From positions 67,086,765 through 67,150,764 of the forward strand of contig CM060890.1 in assembly GCA_030762935.1 (NCBI GenBank): a stretch of 64,000 nt of DNA, read 5' to 3'. This document shows positions 1-12,262 of the stretch, piece after piece. Numbering within the stretch: position 1 is the stretch's first letter; every line of letters begins with the position of its first letter. Under the pieces are notes generated by a model that was not told the DNA's origin, did not search any database, and saw nothing but the letters and a program-made list of their open reading frames with translations. The position numbers and the translations under genes are program-made. Source of the DNA: Hymenopus coronatus (Eukaryota > Arthropoda > Insecta > Mantodea > Hymenopodidae).

Positions 1-477
1 GCATTTGCAAAGTATTTTTCGAGTGGAGTGCTCACTCTCTGATAAAATTACTGATTTTTAGTTCCTCTACTCCACCGTTTAAGAATACTAGTGAAACTTT
101 CGGGAATATTTTTCTACAACACCAACTGGCACAATGAAAAAAATACTCACTTTTTCTTTGCCAAAAAATTGATTTTAAGATTTTGATTACATGTTTGAGA
201 CTTTATCTTCTGTGGAATATCCTCAGAAACAGTAAACTCTGGGTGGAACAGAGCGGAATGTCTTTTTCTTCCAAGAGCAGACTCGGACGAATTTCAAGTG
301 GATAATTACAAGACCTATAATACAGATCTCTCGCCGTAACCATGGGAGAGGGGATAATTTAAGTGCAGAGTAATACTTCGCTACAATTTTGCGTTGCCAA
401 TCTTAAAGTACAGACAAATATTTTCTAAAGTAAAGGTATAGTACTAACTAAAATTGTTTATATTAAATACATTATCC
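1..477. other. AT-rich non-coding DNA
   Basis: No convincing gene or repeat boundary was recognised here. Reading frames are short and carry no known motif. Confidence 0.5.
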
Positions 478-620
478 CGAACTCGAATCTGGTTAGGTTG
501 AGTTACCCGGATAAGGCTTTCGGGGTTTTCTCTTGTACTCAGAAGATGAATGTCGGATAATTTTAAGCCTCACGGACTCTGGTCTGTACTCATTTATTTC
601 ATCGTCCTATATGGTATACT
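478..620 (+). repeat. tRNA-derived SINE, family S1, 5'-truncated copy
   Basis: This segment aligns along its length with the reverse complement of the copies at 8003-8242 and 27328-27553. Shared strings include GGATAAGG, a CGGGGTTTTC-like run and GAAGATGAATGTCG. Only the end of the tRNA-like head remains (ACTCGAATCT). It is diverged and so probably old. The family assignment rests on comparison within this window. Confidence 0.65.
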
Positions 621-1236
621 AGGTTAAAGGAAGTGAATGAAAGCTGCAAACAAAACAGCAGTTCGAAATCTTTTTCAGATTTGCATATATTTGCTTACGG
701 ACTCTGCTCATTCTTTTATAAACTCCTCTCATTTGTATTCTGATCCTTGACAAGAACAGAAGAGCAAATGTTTACATGTTGATTTGAGTATAAAAGCACA
801 TTTAAATAAAATATAACAATGTCATGAATAATATATTGTGAAACCTAATCAGATAATGTGTGAAAACAAAAACGAATGGTTACATAGGTTGAAGTTTCAG
901 AGCAATTGATAATCTTCTCTCACATCACACCACCTACAGTGGCGCAGGGCAAAGGCCAGAGGAGGGTCAACAGTGTGACCTGTTAAGTAAAGAGTTAGGA
1001 AATAATAGTCATCCTAAAGACATCGTAAACTTTTCTCATGAACATAACTTTAGAGAATAGCCTCCCCCTCAAAAAAAAAAAAAAAAAAATGCAAATACTG
1101 GATTATCATACTGTTCTCAAACGCTGATAGAAATATTTGCATTTATTTACCTTCCACATCTATATAAATTGTATCCATCTAAATGAGCGTTTTATATAAT
1201 GAACTTCCAAGGGACACATTCACCTGCTCCAGCATC
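621..1236. other. non-coding DNA with poly-A run
   Basis: No gene is recognisable. An uninterrupted A run of about 19 bases lies near 1071-1089. Confidence 0.5.
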
Positions 1237-1971
1237 ATTTTTACTTTCTCTACACATACTATGCACACAGTGTATAGAGAGGTATTGCATTCCACCCAAA
1301 AACTCGACACCGAAATTTCACCGGATATAGGCGTATTAGAGTCTCCTATGTCCGTGAATCTGTGAACACGATAACTCAAAAAACTAAAAGTCGATAAAAT
1401 ACTAAACTTGGTGTATAAATTTAGTATCTTCCAAGGATGCGTCACGAAGGTTTTGAGGAAACCCACTCCCACCCCAAACTACCTCTTATATGGAAAAATT
1501 TTCGAAAATTTTGATTTTCTCAAAAACAGCTAACGATTTTGATTAAAATATCGCATATTAAAGGCTTATACACGGCAAATGAAACGTATATCTTGAACTT
1601 TCTGGAAATAGCCTCTGAAGAGCTCTTTATTCTGGATGAATTTTGCTGGATTTTGCATAACTGGCAAACCGTAAGAGATAGAAAAAAACTTACTTCACAA
1701 AAAATGTAGATCTCGTTAAAACCCACAGCTTATATCCTGTATTTTTTTCGTAGAGCTCACCATTTTTGAGATATTGCTTGTTTTTGTTTCAGTTTTAAAT
1801 TTTGAGTTGTTTTAGCCTAGTGTATTCCCTTATTTCCTTTCTGCTTACAAGAAAGTATTTCTGCTAATATGCATCTAGATTAAAATGAAGTAGATAGAAG
1901 CTTAAGCTTTTTTACAATAATTTGTAAAGAGAAGTAGAGAAAGTCATGCGAATGGAACACCTCACATTCTT
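1237..1971 (-). mobile_element. family A element (HINE-like), minus-strand copy
   Basis: On the minus strand this copy runs from the left end (near 1971, the complement of TCTGATGTG-type sequence) to the right-end hairpin near 1240-1285. Blocks shared with other copies include the hairpin with adjoining ATTGCATTCCACCC, the CCGGATAT motif, CTTCCAAGGATGCG and GGAAATAGCCTCTGAAGA. It lacks the long AC microsatellite found in several copies. Reading frames over it are short and not supported as genes. Confidence 0.8.
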
Positions 1972-2223
1972 AAGCACTAACTCGTACAATAAAGCATTAA
2001 AAATTAGGTTAATTCTCCCCAAGTTATCATACGTGCCTTGTTTATATTACGGTGCCATGCTTGCTGTAATTACATCACCGATACGGAAAATCACTTGCAA
2101 GTGGGTTCATTAAACGAGGTTCAAACGTGATTTAGAAACCAGCACATAAAAATACCTGTTGCATTAATCACGCAGCTCCCTGTTTGGTTTGCCACGATCA
2201 GCTGGTGGAAAAAAAGTATGAAT

Positions 2224-3058
2224 AAAAATCTGAAGTGCTCCATTCACATGATTTTCTCTACGTCTCTGTAAAAATTATTGCTAATAAGCTTATTCTTCTA
2301 TTTTATGCTAGTCGAGATAAACATTGGCAGAAATGTTTTATTACTTAGTTTCTTATAGGTAGAGGGGAAATAAGGGGATGCACTAGGCTAAATCGACAGT
2401 CAAATGCTTTAAAATGTGGTTACTATGGTATAGAAGTCTGATTTTTTGCGTGGCCAGTTGTTGACAAGTACCCGTATGAGAAAAGTATAAGTACTTTAAA
2501 ACTGAAATCAATATCAAGGAATATCTTAAAAACGGTCAACTACAGGAAAAAATTCATATAGCATAAATTATGTGTTCTAACGAGCTCTATATTTTTTGTT
2601 TTGCAAGTTTTTGTCTATCTCTTACGGTTTACCAGCTACGCAAAATTCATCCACAATAAACACATTTACAGAGATATTCGGAGCAAATTCAAGATTCATT
2701 TTGCCATGTAAATATCTTTAGTATGTGATATTTTATTCAAATTTGTTAGTAATTTTTGAAAAAATCAAAATTCTCGAAGTTTTTTCCATGTAAAGGGTAG
2801 TTTGGGATGGGGGACTTGTCTTGAAAATCTTCGTGTCGCATCCTTGGAAGATATCAAGTTGGTATTTAACGTTCTTTTCGTTTTTTAGTTATGCTGTCCA
2901 CAGACACACATGCACATGACCTTTTTCTAAAATGCTTTTATTGGATTCAGGGGACCCAAAACATGTATTTCTGGTGAAATCTCAGTATCGTATTTTTGGG
3001 TGTATTACAATATCTTCTCTATGCACTATGTGTATAGCACGTGTAGAGAAAGTAAAAA
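2224..3058 (+). mobile_element. family A element, near full length
   Basis: The copy starts AAAATCTGAAGTGCTCC and ends at a diverged hairpin followed by GAAAGTAAAAA. It lies opposite in orientation to the copy at 1237-1971, with the two left ends facing each other across about 250 bp. The block order is the family norm: left subterminal repeat, central block with AATTCATCC and AAAGGGTAG, GTCGCATCCTTGGAAGAT, short ACACA tract, hairpin. Confidence 0.85.
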
Positions 3059-6000
3059 GGGATCGTAATGCGAAGCTAACTGTATTTTTAACAAACATTT
3101 GGACTTGGTTATGAAAGTTGACCTCGCAAATAATCATTAAAGATGAATTGTTATTAATGAAGATATTTTGCTAATTACATGCTGTATTTGTTAAGCCTGT
3201 GCGTTGTTTCTATTAGCATTAGGAAAACAAAATTAAATTATCCTAATGTATTCCTTGTTTAAAACATAATAAAACAATTAAATCAGTGGTACAGAGGTTT
3301 TGCTGGAATGTTTAAGGAGACAGTGAGCTAAAAGGTTTGAAGTTATAACTTTTATTTTTACTGTTAACATTTCTTGTTTCTTCCTCTATTTAAAACTGGT
3401 ATAACTGTTTATTCTGTGCCGTTTTTAACTATCTTGGTGGTCACTTAAACATTAGAGTGCACTGAATTTCTAATGAGGGTATCTCTATTTTCATCATTTC
3501 TCAAAACTATATTTGTCTATGTACCATAAAAAGTCCCTTGACCAGACTGTTTTGCAGTTAAGAATGTAATCTCTTTTGGACCGTTGCTTTATAATTTGGA
3601 GGGTTATGAGACATAGCTGAGTATTTATGTGGCAATAAATATTAAAAATATATTTTTTCTTTAAAAATAATTAAAATTGCAGATAAAAAAAAACTCCTGT
3701 AGCTTCACATAGCAAAAATCAAACTAAACTCTATTTGCTTGCACATATAGAACATTCTTATCAAATATTTTATAGGAAACACGAAAACTGTTCCGCAAAC
3801 ATCATTTTATATCAGCCAATTAAATTCTCAATTAAAATGCCAATAAAGCGGGAACTATTTGGAGTACATCGCTGAAATTTTGAGTTTTGATCATGTGTAA
3901 AAAATACATAAAATTTGAAAGCACTATATTTAAAAATATAGAAATTTGGATTTTCACTTAGCTATCCCCTTAAACAACCATCAATGGTGATAAAGATGTT
4001 TAACAACACACTGTTTTGCTTCCAGTTTCCATAAATAGAAGACAATTCTTTTTACGGGATACTAAAATCACCTATATTGCAATGAGCAGGCGTTTAGAAC
4101 ATCACTATGAAACCTTCCTATGAATGTGATTTTTGGAAAGGACATGAGGACAAGAACAGTTCAAAATGTATTTTTTCCCATTCATGCTTTGAAAATATTG
4201 CAATGTTTCAAAATTACATTCTAAGTTAGCCTAAACTGCAAACAACATACTTTTAAAAATCTGTTTAAGAGTAGCACTCAAACCAGGTCGTTTTAGCTCC
4301 GATATAGATTCGAATTAACGTTATCTTCATATCTCAGCGTTCATATAAATAATAACTGAAGCCTTAAAAATACTTATACTGGGCATTGAAAACGGTTCGC
4401 TTTTATTGCAGATTGTCAATTATTTGAGCTTCACTGCTTGGCAGTTAATGTAAATAGGCACTAATAGTTGTGCTGAATATAGCATGAACGGAACCGGATA
4501 TCAGTTAAAATTTGTCCACTTGTATCCATTTTTATGTGAAATATTTAAAGCATTTACGTAACTTAAGTTGCTCTGTTTAAAAAGCTTGGTTCTTTTTTGT
4601 GAGTTAAATGAGTTTGTTTACTTATAATGAATACGTATTATATCTAAATATAAACAAGTTTTTCATATATTTACTCCAGAAGGGTTTGTCTCGCCTTTAA
4701 ACATTTCTATGAGCCAAATGCAGCAGCGTAAAACGGTATTATTTACAGTTTGTTTTCCTCACGTCTTTCCGGATGTTTCAAGATTTCAGTTTTATATTTT
4801 CTTTGAAAATTTTACGATGTTTGATTTTTTTCACGTGCGGTTAAAACAGTGTTATATGCAATTCAGGGAACTATGTTTTTATAATATATGAGGAAATTAT
4901 CGTCATGTTACTTCAATTCCTTGAGGGGCGGATTTGAAGTAAAAACTGTTGGTCAGAAAATATTTATAATCACTGATTTTGAAGATTTTAGACATGCAAA
5001 ACATTTGCTTTTATACATGTAAACACTACATATAAATAGCGCAATTAAGAATCCATATACCTAAAGTGATAAATCTTAGGAGAGAGGGGGGGGGACAGTA
5101 AAATATAATGCAGTTTACCCTTCATTAAAATTTGGAATTTTCTGTCAATGGAATTGGTGGCTAGATATTTATTTTTAATTTGGGGAGGAAAGCATTCTGG
5201 AGCCACTGCTTGTAATTCCATAAAATATGGCCATGAAATGCAAAATTCATATTTTTTAAGAACATTAGCTTTGCCAAAATTGGTTTTTCTTTAAAAAGGT
5301 TTAACTTTATTATTGAGGAAAAAAAAAAAAAAAAACAACGCAAAACAATGACCAAGAAACACTTCACACGTAATATATTGCACTTGATAGCCTGAAATAA
5401 TCACATCAAAAGTTTATCCTTGAGTTGCCCAAAATTGTTGAAAATATGTGCACTACCTATATAAATTCAGGTTCTACTGATCGGAGTAGTTTACATATAT
5501 AATTTCAAAATATGAAGTAGTTTTCTCCTGTTTAGCATGAAACCATTATATTTTCCCCAATGCACTCAGTTTAACATATTCCACTCTTTTACTGTATGCA
5601 ATTCAAATTGCGTGTTTACTTCGTCTTCAGTGTCACCTCGCAAATTTGGAAGCTGTTGAATTTATGAGATAAACAGAAATATAATTATGTCTTACCTTGA
5701 TGACTGCTCCAATTTAATCAGTGATGATTTGTTGTCCTCCTGTCAAGTAATTTTCTTGTTGCCTTAGGTTTAGTGAAACTCTTCTCCTTGAATTACGCTA
5801 AAATAAGTAACAATAATAAAGCCACGTTGATTACTGGTAAGTCGTTTAACAGGTTCTTCACAACCGAGTGAAATTTAACGAAATGGTTTTAGCCCTGTTA
5901 ACGGATGCTGGTTATATAGTACATACAGAGATGGTTTTCTAGGGGGAGACAATTGACAAGAGAGAGGGGGTAAAAGAGGGCAGAGGCATTTAATTGCGAT

Positions 6001-6436
6001 AGGAAGGGGAGTGGCGGGGAGGTGACTTACTTGTGAATGAAATGCAATGGAGGGGCTTAGGTACTGAGAGGATTTCCCTCACCACGCTTTCTCCCCGCTC
6101 CCACATGTGGTCAAGGAACATTGGAATTCTGTTTGTGTGTATGTGTAACCGCAAATAATACTTCTGTGGAAGTTTTACGCGTCATTGGCTTGGGAATCAC
6201 CTCTAAGAGAGTAGGGGACAGGTTTGGAGAGAGCACACAGGTAATAAATTGTTGCCCCTTGGATGGAAAACCAAGAGCCTATTGGCTGCTTTCTCTGTTA
6301 TCCAGATGTTGTGATCTACGGGGGGTCCCCGGCCTTGAAATAAATCCCGTCCCTAGAAGCAACTGGCTAAAAACAATTGGACCAGGTCTAGAGCTAATCA
6401 TCTTGAAGGGCGTATAGCTTTCCACAAAGACGTTCA
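3059..6436. other. AT-rich non-coding DNA, no recognised gene
   Basis: No supported gene. A G-rich stretch lies near 5080-5095 and a poly-A run near 5318-5335. The last ~500 bp are more GC-rich and contain a 98-codon open frame (6121-6417, plus strand) whose translation I do not recognise. Confidence 0.5.
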
Positions 6437-6545
6437 AACCGAGCGGGATGGCTCAAGAGGTAACGTCTGCGCGCATTCGGGAGGTCCTGTGTTCAAATCC
6501 CATCTACCAAGCTATCTGGTAGTATTTTTTTTTTCTTTTTATTTC
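6437..6545 (+). repeat. tRNA-derived SINE, family S4
   Basis: The tRNA-like head has an A-box-like GGATGGCTCAAGAGG and a B-box-like TGTTCAAATCCC, followed by a T-rich tail. The middle (GCGCGCATTCGGGAGG) matches the element at 55390-55640 (GCGCGCAATCGGGAGG), so both are placed in one family. It is not an intact tRNA gene because the acceptor arms do not pair. Confidence 0.65.
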
Positions 6546-6574
6546 TTGATTTCCTTCAGTCGCCAAGGTAAATA

Positions 6575-7203
6575 CCGGAAATGTTTTAACGATATCTAAA
6601 TGTTTTGTATAGTAAGTTTTTATCCATCTCCTACTGTTTAACCTTATGCAAAACTCTGCTAAACTCATCCATAATAAAGAGGTCTTCAGAGGCTATTCAC
6701 AGGAAATTCAATCTATACATTTTGTGTTATAGATATGTTTAATATTTGGTATTTTAATATAAAACGTTAGCCGCTTATGGGAAAAACAAAATTTGTAAAA
6801 TATTTGCCACGTAAAGGGTAGTTTGCGGTGGGGGTCGTTCCTTGAAAATCTTCGTGTCGCATCCTTGGAAGATACTAAACATACCAAGTTTGATATTTAA
6901 CGATATTCCCGTTTTTGAGCTGTCCAGACACACACGGACATTTTTCTAAAAATGCTTTATTTTGGACTCATGGGACCTCAAAACATATATTTACGTGCTA
7001 GTGAAAGAATAAAATGTGCTTTAAAATATCCAAGGTCTATGTGACGTACAAACGGCGCGATATCTACGATATATTTAAATCAAATCAATTTTATTCACCA
7101 TATGATTTCATTACAGAAATATCGGTTTCGTCAATAGGAATTACATAATAATCACAACATATACTTATACTACTTACAGAGAAATATAGAGAAAGTAAAA
7201 AAA
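6575..7203 (+). mobile_element. family A element, truncated and interrupted copy
   Basis: The central block (AAACTCATCC, AAAGGGTAG, GTCGCATCCTTGGAAGAT) runs to about 6995. It breaks off after the ACATATATTT motif. The right tip (TATAGAGAAAGTAAAAA) reappears at about 7187-7203, so roughly 170-180 bp of unrelated sequence separates the two parts. The left end is missing. Confidence 0.7.
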
Positions 7204-8002
7204 TTGAAAACAGAGTTGCAACAAGAAAATATTTGAATTCACTACTGGGGTGTTAAATACCACAAAGTGCTACTCAAATGTTCAATATGGATACAGGCGA
7301 AGCCGCGTGTAAAAACTAGTTATTTAATAATATTTACACCCTGTAATTTTGAAGCAAGTCTCCGCGGGCATATATATATATTTATGGAGCAAAGGAGCAT
7401 CAAGCTTTAATAGCGTTGAATGAGCCCATTGATGTCCAATTTTACGTATTCTGAAATACATACTGATTTCCATTAGCAAAATGGGATCTGAAATGCACGT
7501 GGCCTGTTTATTGCCCATTCATGAAAGCAGAAAACGTTATCATTTATCGCCCGTTCCCAGAACGGGACAGGAGTGCGTGTAGATTGAGCGTGAAACACGT
7601 AACTCCCCTGACCACGGTCAACATTTCAATACTAGTCTTACATTTATGGTAATGCATCTGAAAAATTTGGAAACTCCACAGTATATATATCTTATTGAAA
7701 TTAACTTTATTAAAGCCATTACACACAATAATAGTAATACTTTTACTTGTGTTAAATTCTAGCTTACGTGGTCATTTAAGTGATACTCAACTATCTATGT
7801 TTATTGAAAATAAAAATCTGATATGATCCATTTACACGACTTTCTCTACATCTCTGTAATAAATTATTGTTAAAATTGTTCTTATAGGTAGAAGAGAAAT
7901 AAGGGGATACACTAGGTAAATCGACAGTCAAATGCTTTAAAATGTGGTTTAGAAATCCGACTCTTTGCGTGGTCAGGTGTTGACAAGAGAGAAGTTTTCT
8001 TG

Positions 8003-8242
8003 TAGCTGAACGTCCTTTAACCTGGTTGGTCATATCGGACGATGAATGAAATTGGAGAAATGATGCTCAAATGATCTCGGGGTCCATGGAGCTCAAAGTT
8101 ACTCGACATTCGTCTTCTCAGGATAAGGGAAAACCTCGAAAAAAACCTTATCCAGGTAATTCACCCTAAGCGAGATTCGAACTCGCGACCTGTTGAATGT
8201 AAGGCAGACAGGCTACCACCACACTACCCAGGCGGGCTATGA
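8003..8242 (-). repeat. tRNA-derived SINE, family S1, full copy nested in family A
   Basis: On the minus strand it opens with a tRNA-like head: GGGTAGTGTGGTGG (A-box-like) and GAGTTCGAATCTC (B-box-like). A ~150-bp body common to the copies at 478-620 and 27328-27553 follows. The surrounding family A sequence resumes directly after it, with similar AGAGAAGT and AAAGAAGT strings on the two sides as a possible diverged target duplication. Confidence 0.8.
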
Positions 8243-8654
8243 AAGAAGTATTAAGTATTTTAAAACTGAAATCAATAACAAGGAATATCTTAAAACGGTC
8301 AACTCCAGGAAAAAAATGCATATAACGTAAATTGTGTGTTTTAACTAACTCTATGTTTTTTGTGTAGTAGGATTTTGTCTACATATTACGGTTTACCAGT
8401 TATGCAAAGTTCCGCGAAATTCATTCAGAATAAAGATGTCTTCAGAAGCTATTCTCAGAAAATTCAAGATATGTATTTTTTCATGTAAATGTCTTTAATA
8501 TACGATATTTTAATAAAACACGTTAGAGCCATTTTTGAAAAGAATAAAAAATTTTGAAAATTTTTCCATGTAAAGGGTAGCTGGGGGTGGCGGTATTTTC
8601 TTGAAAATCTTCGTGTCGCATCTTTGGAAGATACTGAACTAAAATACCAATCAC

Positions 8655-8803
8655 AGACGCACACACACACACATACACACATACACACATACACACACAC
8701 ATACACACATACACACACATACACACATACACACACATACACACATACACACACATATACACACATGCACACATACACACATACACACAGACACACACAC
8801 AGA
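8655..8803. repeat. AC/ACACAT microsatellite
   Basis: An AC repeat with regularly spaced AT steps, giving a higher-order unit of about 8-10 bp. It lies where other family A copies have short AC tracts. Open frames through it encode only Thr-His or Cys-Val runs and are not genes. Confidence 0.95.
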
Positions 8804-8965
8804 CCTTTTTTTTAATGTTTCTTTTTTTTGGATTCAGGAGATTCCAAAACGTATTTCCCGTGAAATGTGGTATCGAATTTTACTACTGCAATACAAAACC
8901 TCTATACACTATGTACATAGTACGTGTAGAGAAATTAAAAATGAGTTTCTTGATGCAATTTTAAA

Positions 8966-9886
8966 AATATAATGTGATTCATTCACATGATTTTCTCTAA
9001 CTGTTCCACAAACAAACCTTTCTCACAAAGGATTATTGTTTTTTGTTACGATATTTTGCAATCCATAGTTGCAGAAATAGTCTTATTACTTACTTCATTG
9101 TAAATAGAAGGGAAATAAGGGAATACACAAGACTAAAGCGATAGTCATATTCTTTGAAAGCTATTGGTATGTGAAACAATTGAGAATCGGTTCTTTTTGC
9201 ATCCCAGGAGTAAAGCAAAAGAGATGAAGCGAAAGATGACTTTCCGCTTCTATATCCTCCACTTTGAGATGTACACATTTCGTTATAGATACAAAGAGAG
9301 TAGCGATAGTGAAATGTTTAACAACTGGACGCAATTTGCACTGGCCTTAAAATTCCATATTCTTTGCTATCGCGAAAAGCATTGAAAGGACTTCGGAAGA
9401 ATGACCAAATACTGAACAAGTCTACTCAAAAGGAACAGACATGTTGGAAATGTTTTACGACACAAAAGTTAGTCAAAATATATTGTGTTTTAAACAGATG
9501 AGAAATGCATTTCTTTTGTCTAGTGCGTTTTCGTTCATCACTTAGTATTTAGCAATTATACAAAATTATGCAAATCTCCTTCCGAATGAAAAGGACCTCG
9601 CAGGTTAGTTCCAGAAAATTCAGAAATGCTTATAGTATATGGAATTTTAATCAAAATTGTTAGAGCCATTTTTGAGAAAATAGAAATTTCGAAAACTCTT
9701 CCACCTAATCGGTATCTCAGGATTAAATTTTGTTGAAAATCTTCCGCACTGTTCTCTTTAGAATATGCTTAATCTAAGAGTCAAAATACCAATTTTGGAA
9801 TTTAACCGATCTTCCATTTTTGTGTTATGTTGTGCATAGACAGACAAGTAAGACACACACGAACTTTTTTTTTTTTTTGCTTAATC
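8966..9886 (+). mobile_element. family A element, old diverged copy
   Basis: The left end is recognisable (GATTCATTCACATGATTTTC). Further blocks are the GGGAAATAAGGG motif, AAAATTATGCAAATC, TTAGAGCCATTTTTGAG and an ACACACACGAAC tract. It ends in a T run at about 9875-9886, where the next copy begins. Divergence is much higher than in the copy at 10113-10990. The central ~300 bp (9230-9470) has little similarity to other copies. Confidence 0.65.
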
Positions 9887-10112
9887 TGATGTTCCATACA
9901 AATGATTTTCTTTGCCTAATGTGCAGCAAGTATTCTTAAAATAGCTTATTGTTCTATCTATTTCATGCTAATAGAGATAAACCTTAACATGAACAATGTT
10001 ATTACTTATTTATTTGTAGGCACAAGGGAAATAAGGAAATACACCAAGTTAAACACTAGTCAAATCTTGTAGATGGTTGTTATGGTTCTGTTTGCATGAC
10101 CACTATGAATAA

Positions 10113-10800
10113 AAATCTGATGTGTACCATTCACATGACTTTCTCTATATCCCTGAACAAATTATTCTTAAAAAGCTTATACTTCTATTTACTTTATGCT
10201 AATCAGAAAAAATGAGCAGAAATAGTCTTATTACTTGCTTCCTTGTAAGTAGAAGCGAAATAAGGGACTAGCATAGGTTAAAATGATAGTCAAAAGCCGG
10301 TTGCTATGTCAATGAAGTTCCTTTGTTTATATGGATAGGAGTTGACAAGTTCCTGTATAAGAAAAGTATGTTTTTCATAGCAGAAACCAAAAATAAGGAA
10401 TGTCTCAAAAACGACGAACTTAAGAAAAAAAATGTATATAACATAAATTGTGTGTTTTAACGTGCTCTACGGTTTTTGTGTGTTAAGTTTTTGTCCATCT
10501 CTTACGGTTTAGTAGTTATGCAAAATTCATCCAGAATAAAGTAGTCTTCAGAGGCTATTCCCAGAAAAATCAAAATATACATTTTATTTGTCAGGTAAAT
10601 ATCTTTAATATGTGATATTTCAATAAAAATCGTTAGAGCCATTTTTTAGGAAATAAAAATTTTCGAAAAAAGTTCCATGTAAAGGGTAGTTTGGGGTGGG
10701 GGTATTTTTCTCAAAATCTTCGTGTCGCATCCCTGGAAGATACTAAACTTAAATACCAAGTTTGGTATTTTACCGACTTTTCGTGTTCACAGACACGCGG

Positions 10801-10831
<31 letters not shown>

Positions 10832-10990
10832 CCTTTTTGTGAAAATGTTTTTTTTTTTTTTTTTTTTTTTTTTGGATATTGGGGACCCTAAAACATATAT
10901 TTCCGGTGAAATCTCGGTATCGAATTTTTGGGTGGAGTGCAATACCTTCTCTATACACTATGTACATAGTGCGTATAGAGAAAGTAAAAA
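10113..10990 (+). mobile_element. family A element, well-preserved inner copy
   Basis: This is one of the best reference copies. The left end is AAAAATCTGATGTG. A 12-bp inverted repeat ACTTTCTCTATA (10138-10149) pairs with TATAGAGAAAGT (10974-10985). An AC tract (about 10799-10828) and a T run (about 10848-10873) lie before the right-end hairpin (10947-10982, stem about 16 bp with a 2-nt bulge, centre TGTACA), followed by GTAAAAA. ATGAAT lies just outside both ends and may be a 6-bp target duplication, though other copies lack one. Confidence 0.9.
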
Positions 10991-11352
10991 ATGAATGATG
11001 ACTTCAAATATCAGAGAATTTTAAATATTGGAAAATTTAAACCAGTAACGAGGAATATCTCGGAAATGTTTAATTGCACAAAAATTGCTGTGACAAATAG
11101 TGCCCTTTAAGGTGATCTAAATTTTTTGAGTAGTAAGATTTTGTTTAGCTATTGTGGCTTATACTTTACGTAAAATCATTCAGAATGAAGAGGATTTTAG
11201 AGCCAGAAAAAGCAAGTTACGCATTTAGTCATGAATATATCTTAAACAAATGGTGTTGTCTTCTTCATGTTGCATTCTTGGAAGATGCTGAAGCTTTAGT
11301 TTTTCAGTCATGCTGTACACACATAGATCATTTTCTAAGAAAACATGTTCCT

Positions 11353-12262
11353 TCTTTTTACTCTCTCTTGCCCCGTATGTACAATGTACATAGGGATAGA
11401 GAAGTATTGCATTCCACTCAAAAATTCGATGTCGAGATTTCACCGGAAATACATGTTTTAGGACCCCCTGAATCCAAAAAAAGCATTTCCAGAAAAAGGT
11501 CCGTGTGTGAGTGTGTGTCCGTGTGTCTGTGAACACGATAACTCAAAAACGAAAAGTAGCTAAAATACCAAACTTTGAATTTAAGTTCAGTATCTTCCAG
11601 GGATGCGATACGAAGATTTTGAGCAAAATCCCCCCACCCAAACTACCCTTTACATGGAACTGTTTTCGAAAATTTTGATTTTCTTAAGAATGGCTCTAAC
11701 GATTTTGATTAAAATATCGTATATTAAAGATATTTACCTGACAAATAAAATGTATATCTTGAATTTTCTGGGAATAGCTTCTAAAGACCTGTTTATTCTG
11801 GATGAATTTTGCTTAATTTGGCATAACTAATAAACCGTAAGAGATAGACAAAAACTTACTATACAAAACATGTAGGCCTTGTTAAAATACACAATTTGCG
11901 TCATGTACCTTTTTTCCGTGGAGCTTACCGTTTTCGAGGTCTTCATTGTTATTAGTTTCAGTTGTGAAGTACTTATACTTTTCTCAGACAGGAGTGTCCG
12001 TTTTTCTTTTGTTCTATTCTTGGCCAAGAAAAGAAGCGATTTGTAATGACAATCGCATAACGACAGCTTTTAAAACATTTGACTATTGATTTAGCCTAGT
12101 GTATTCCCTTATTTTCTTCCTACTTATAAGGAACTAAGTAATAAGAACATTGTGCTGAATACCTCGATTAACATGGTGCAGAGAGAAGAATAATCTTATG
12201 TAAGAAGTTTGTAGAACGGCGAGAGAAAGTCATGCGAGTGTAACACATCAGATTTTTTATTC
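11353..12262 (-). mobile_element. family A element, inner minus-strand copy
   Basis: Read on the minus strand it starts AAAAAATCTGATGTG near 12262 and ends with the hairpin near 11360-11405. All family blocks are in order. The sequence on both sides belongs to the older copy that it splits. Confidence 0.85.

Larger units (their letters stand above)
7816..8943 (+). mobile_element. family A element carrying a nested SINE and a long microsatellite
   Basis: The copy starts AAAAATCTGATATG and ends with a CTATACACTATGTACATAG hairpin and TTAAAAATG. A SINE of family S1 (8003-8242, minus) splits it, and its AC tract is expanded to about 150 bp. It is followed closely by another family A copy in the same orientation. 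Confidence 0.85.

Noticed and set aside
6121..6417. 98-codon plus-strand gene
   Set aside because: No motif, no codon pattern or splice context that I can defend, and it overlaps the approach to a SINE.
8464..8815. Open frames of up to 110 codons rich in Cys-Val or Thr-His
   Set aside because: They are translations of the AC microsatellite inside a family A copy and carry no other protein signal.
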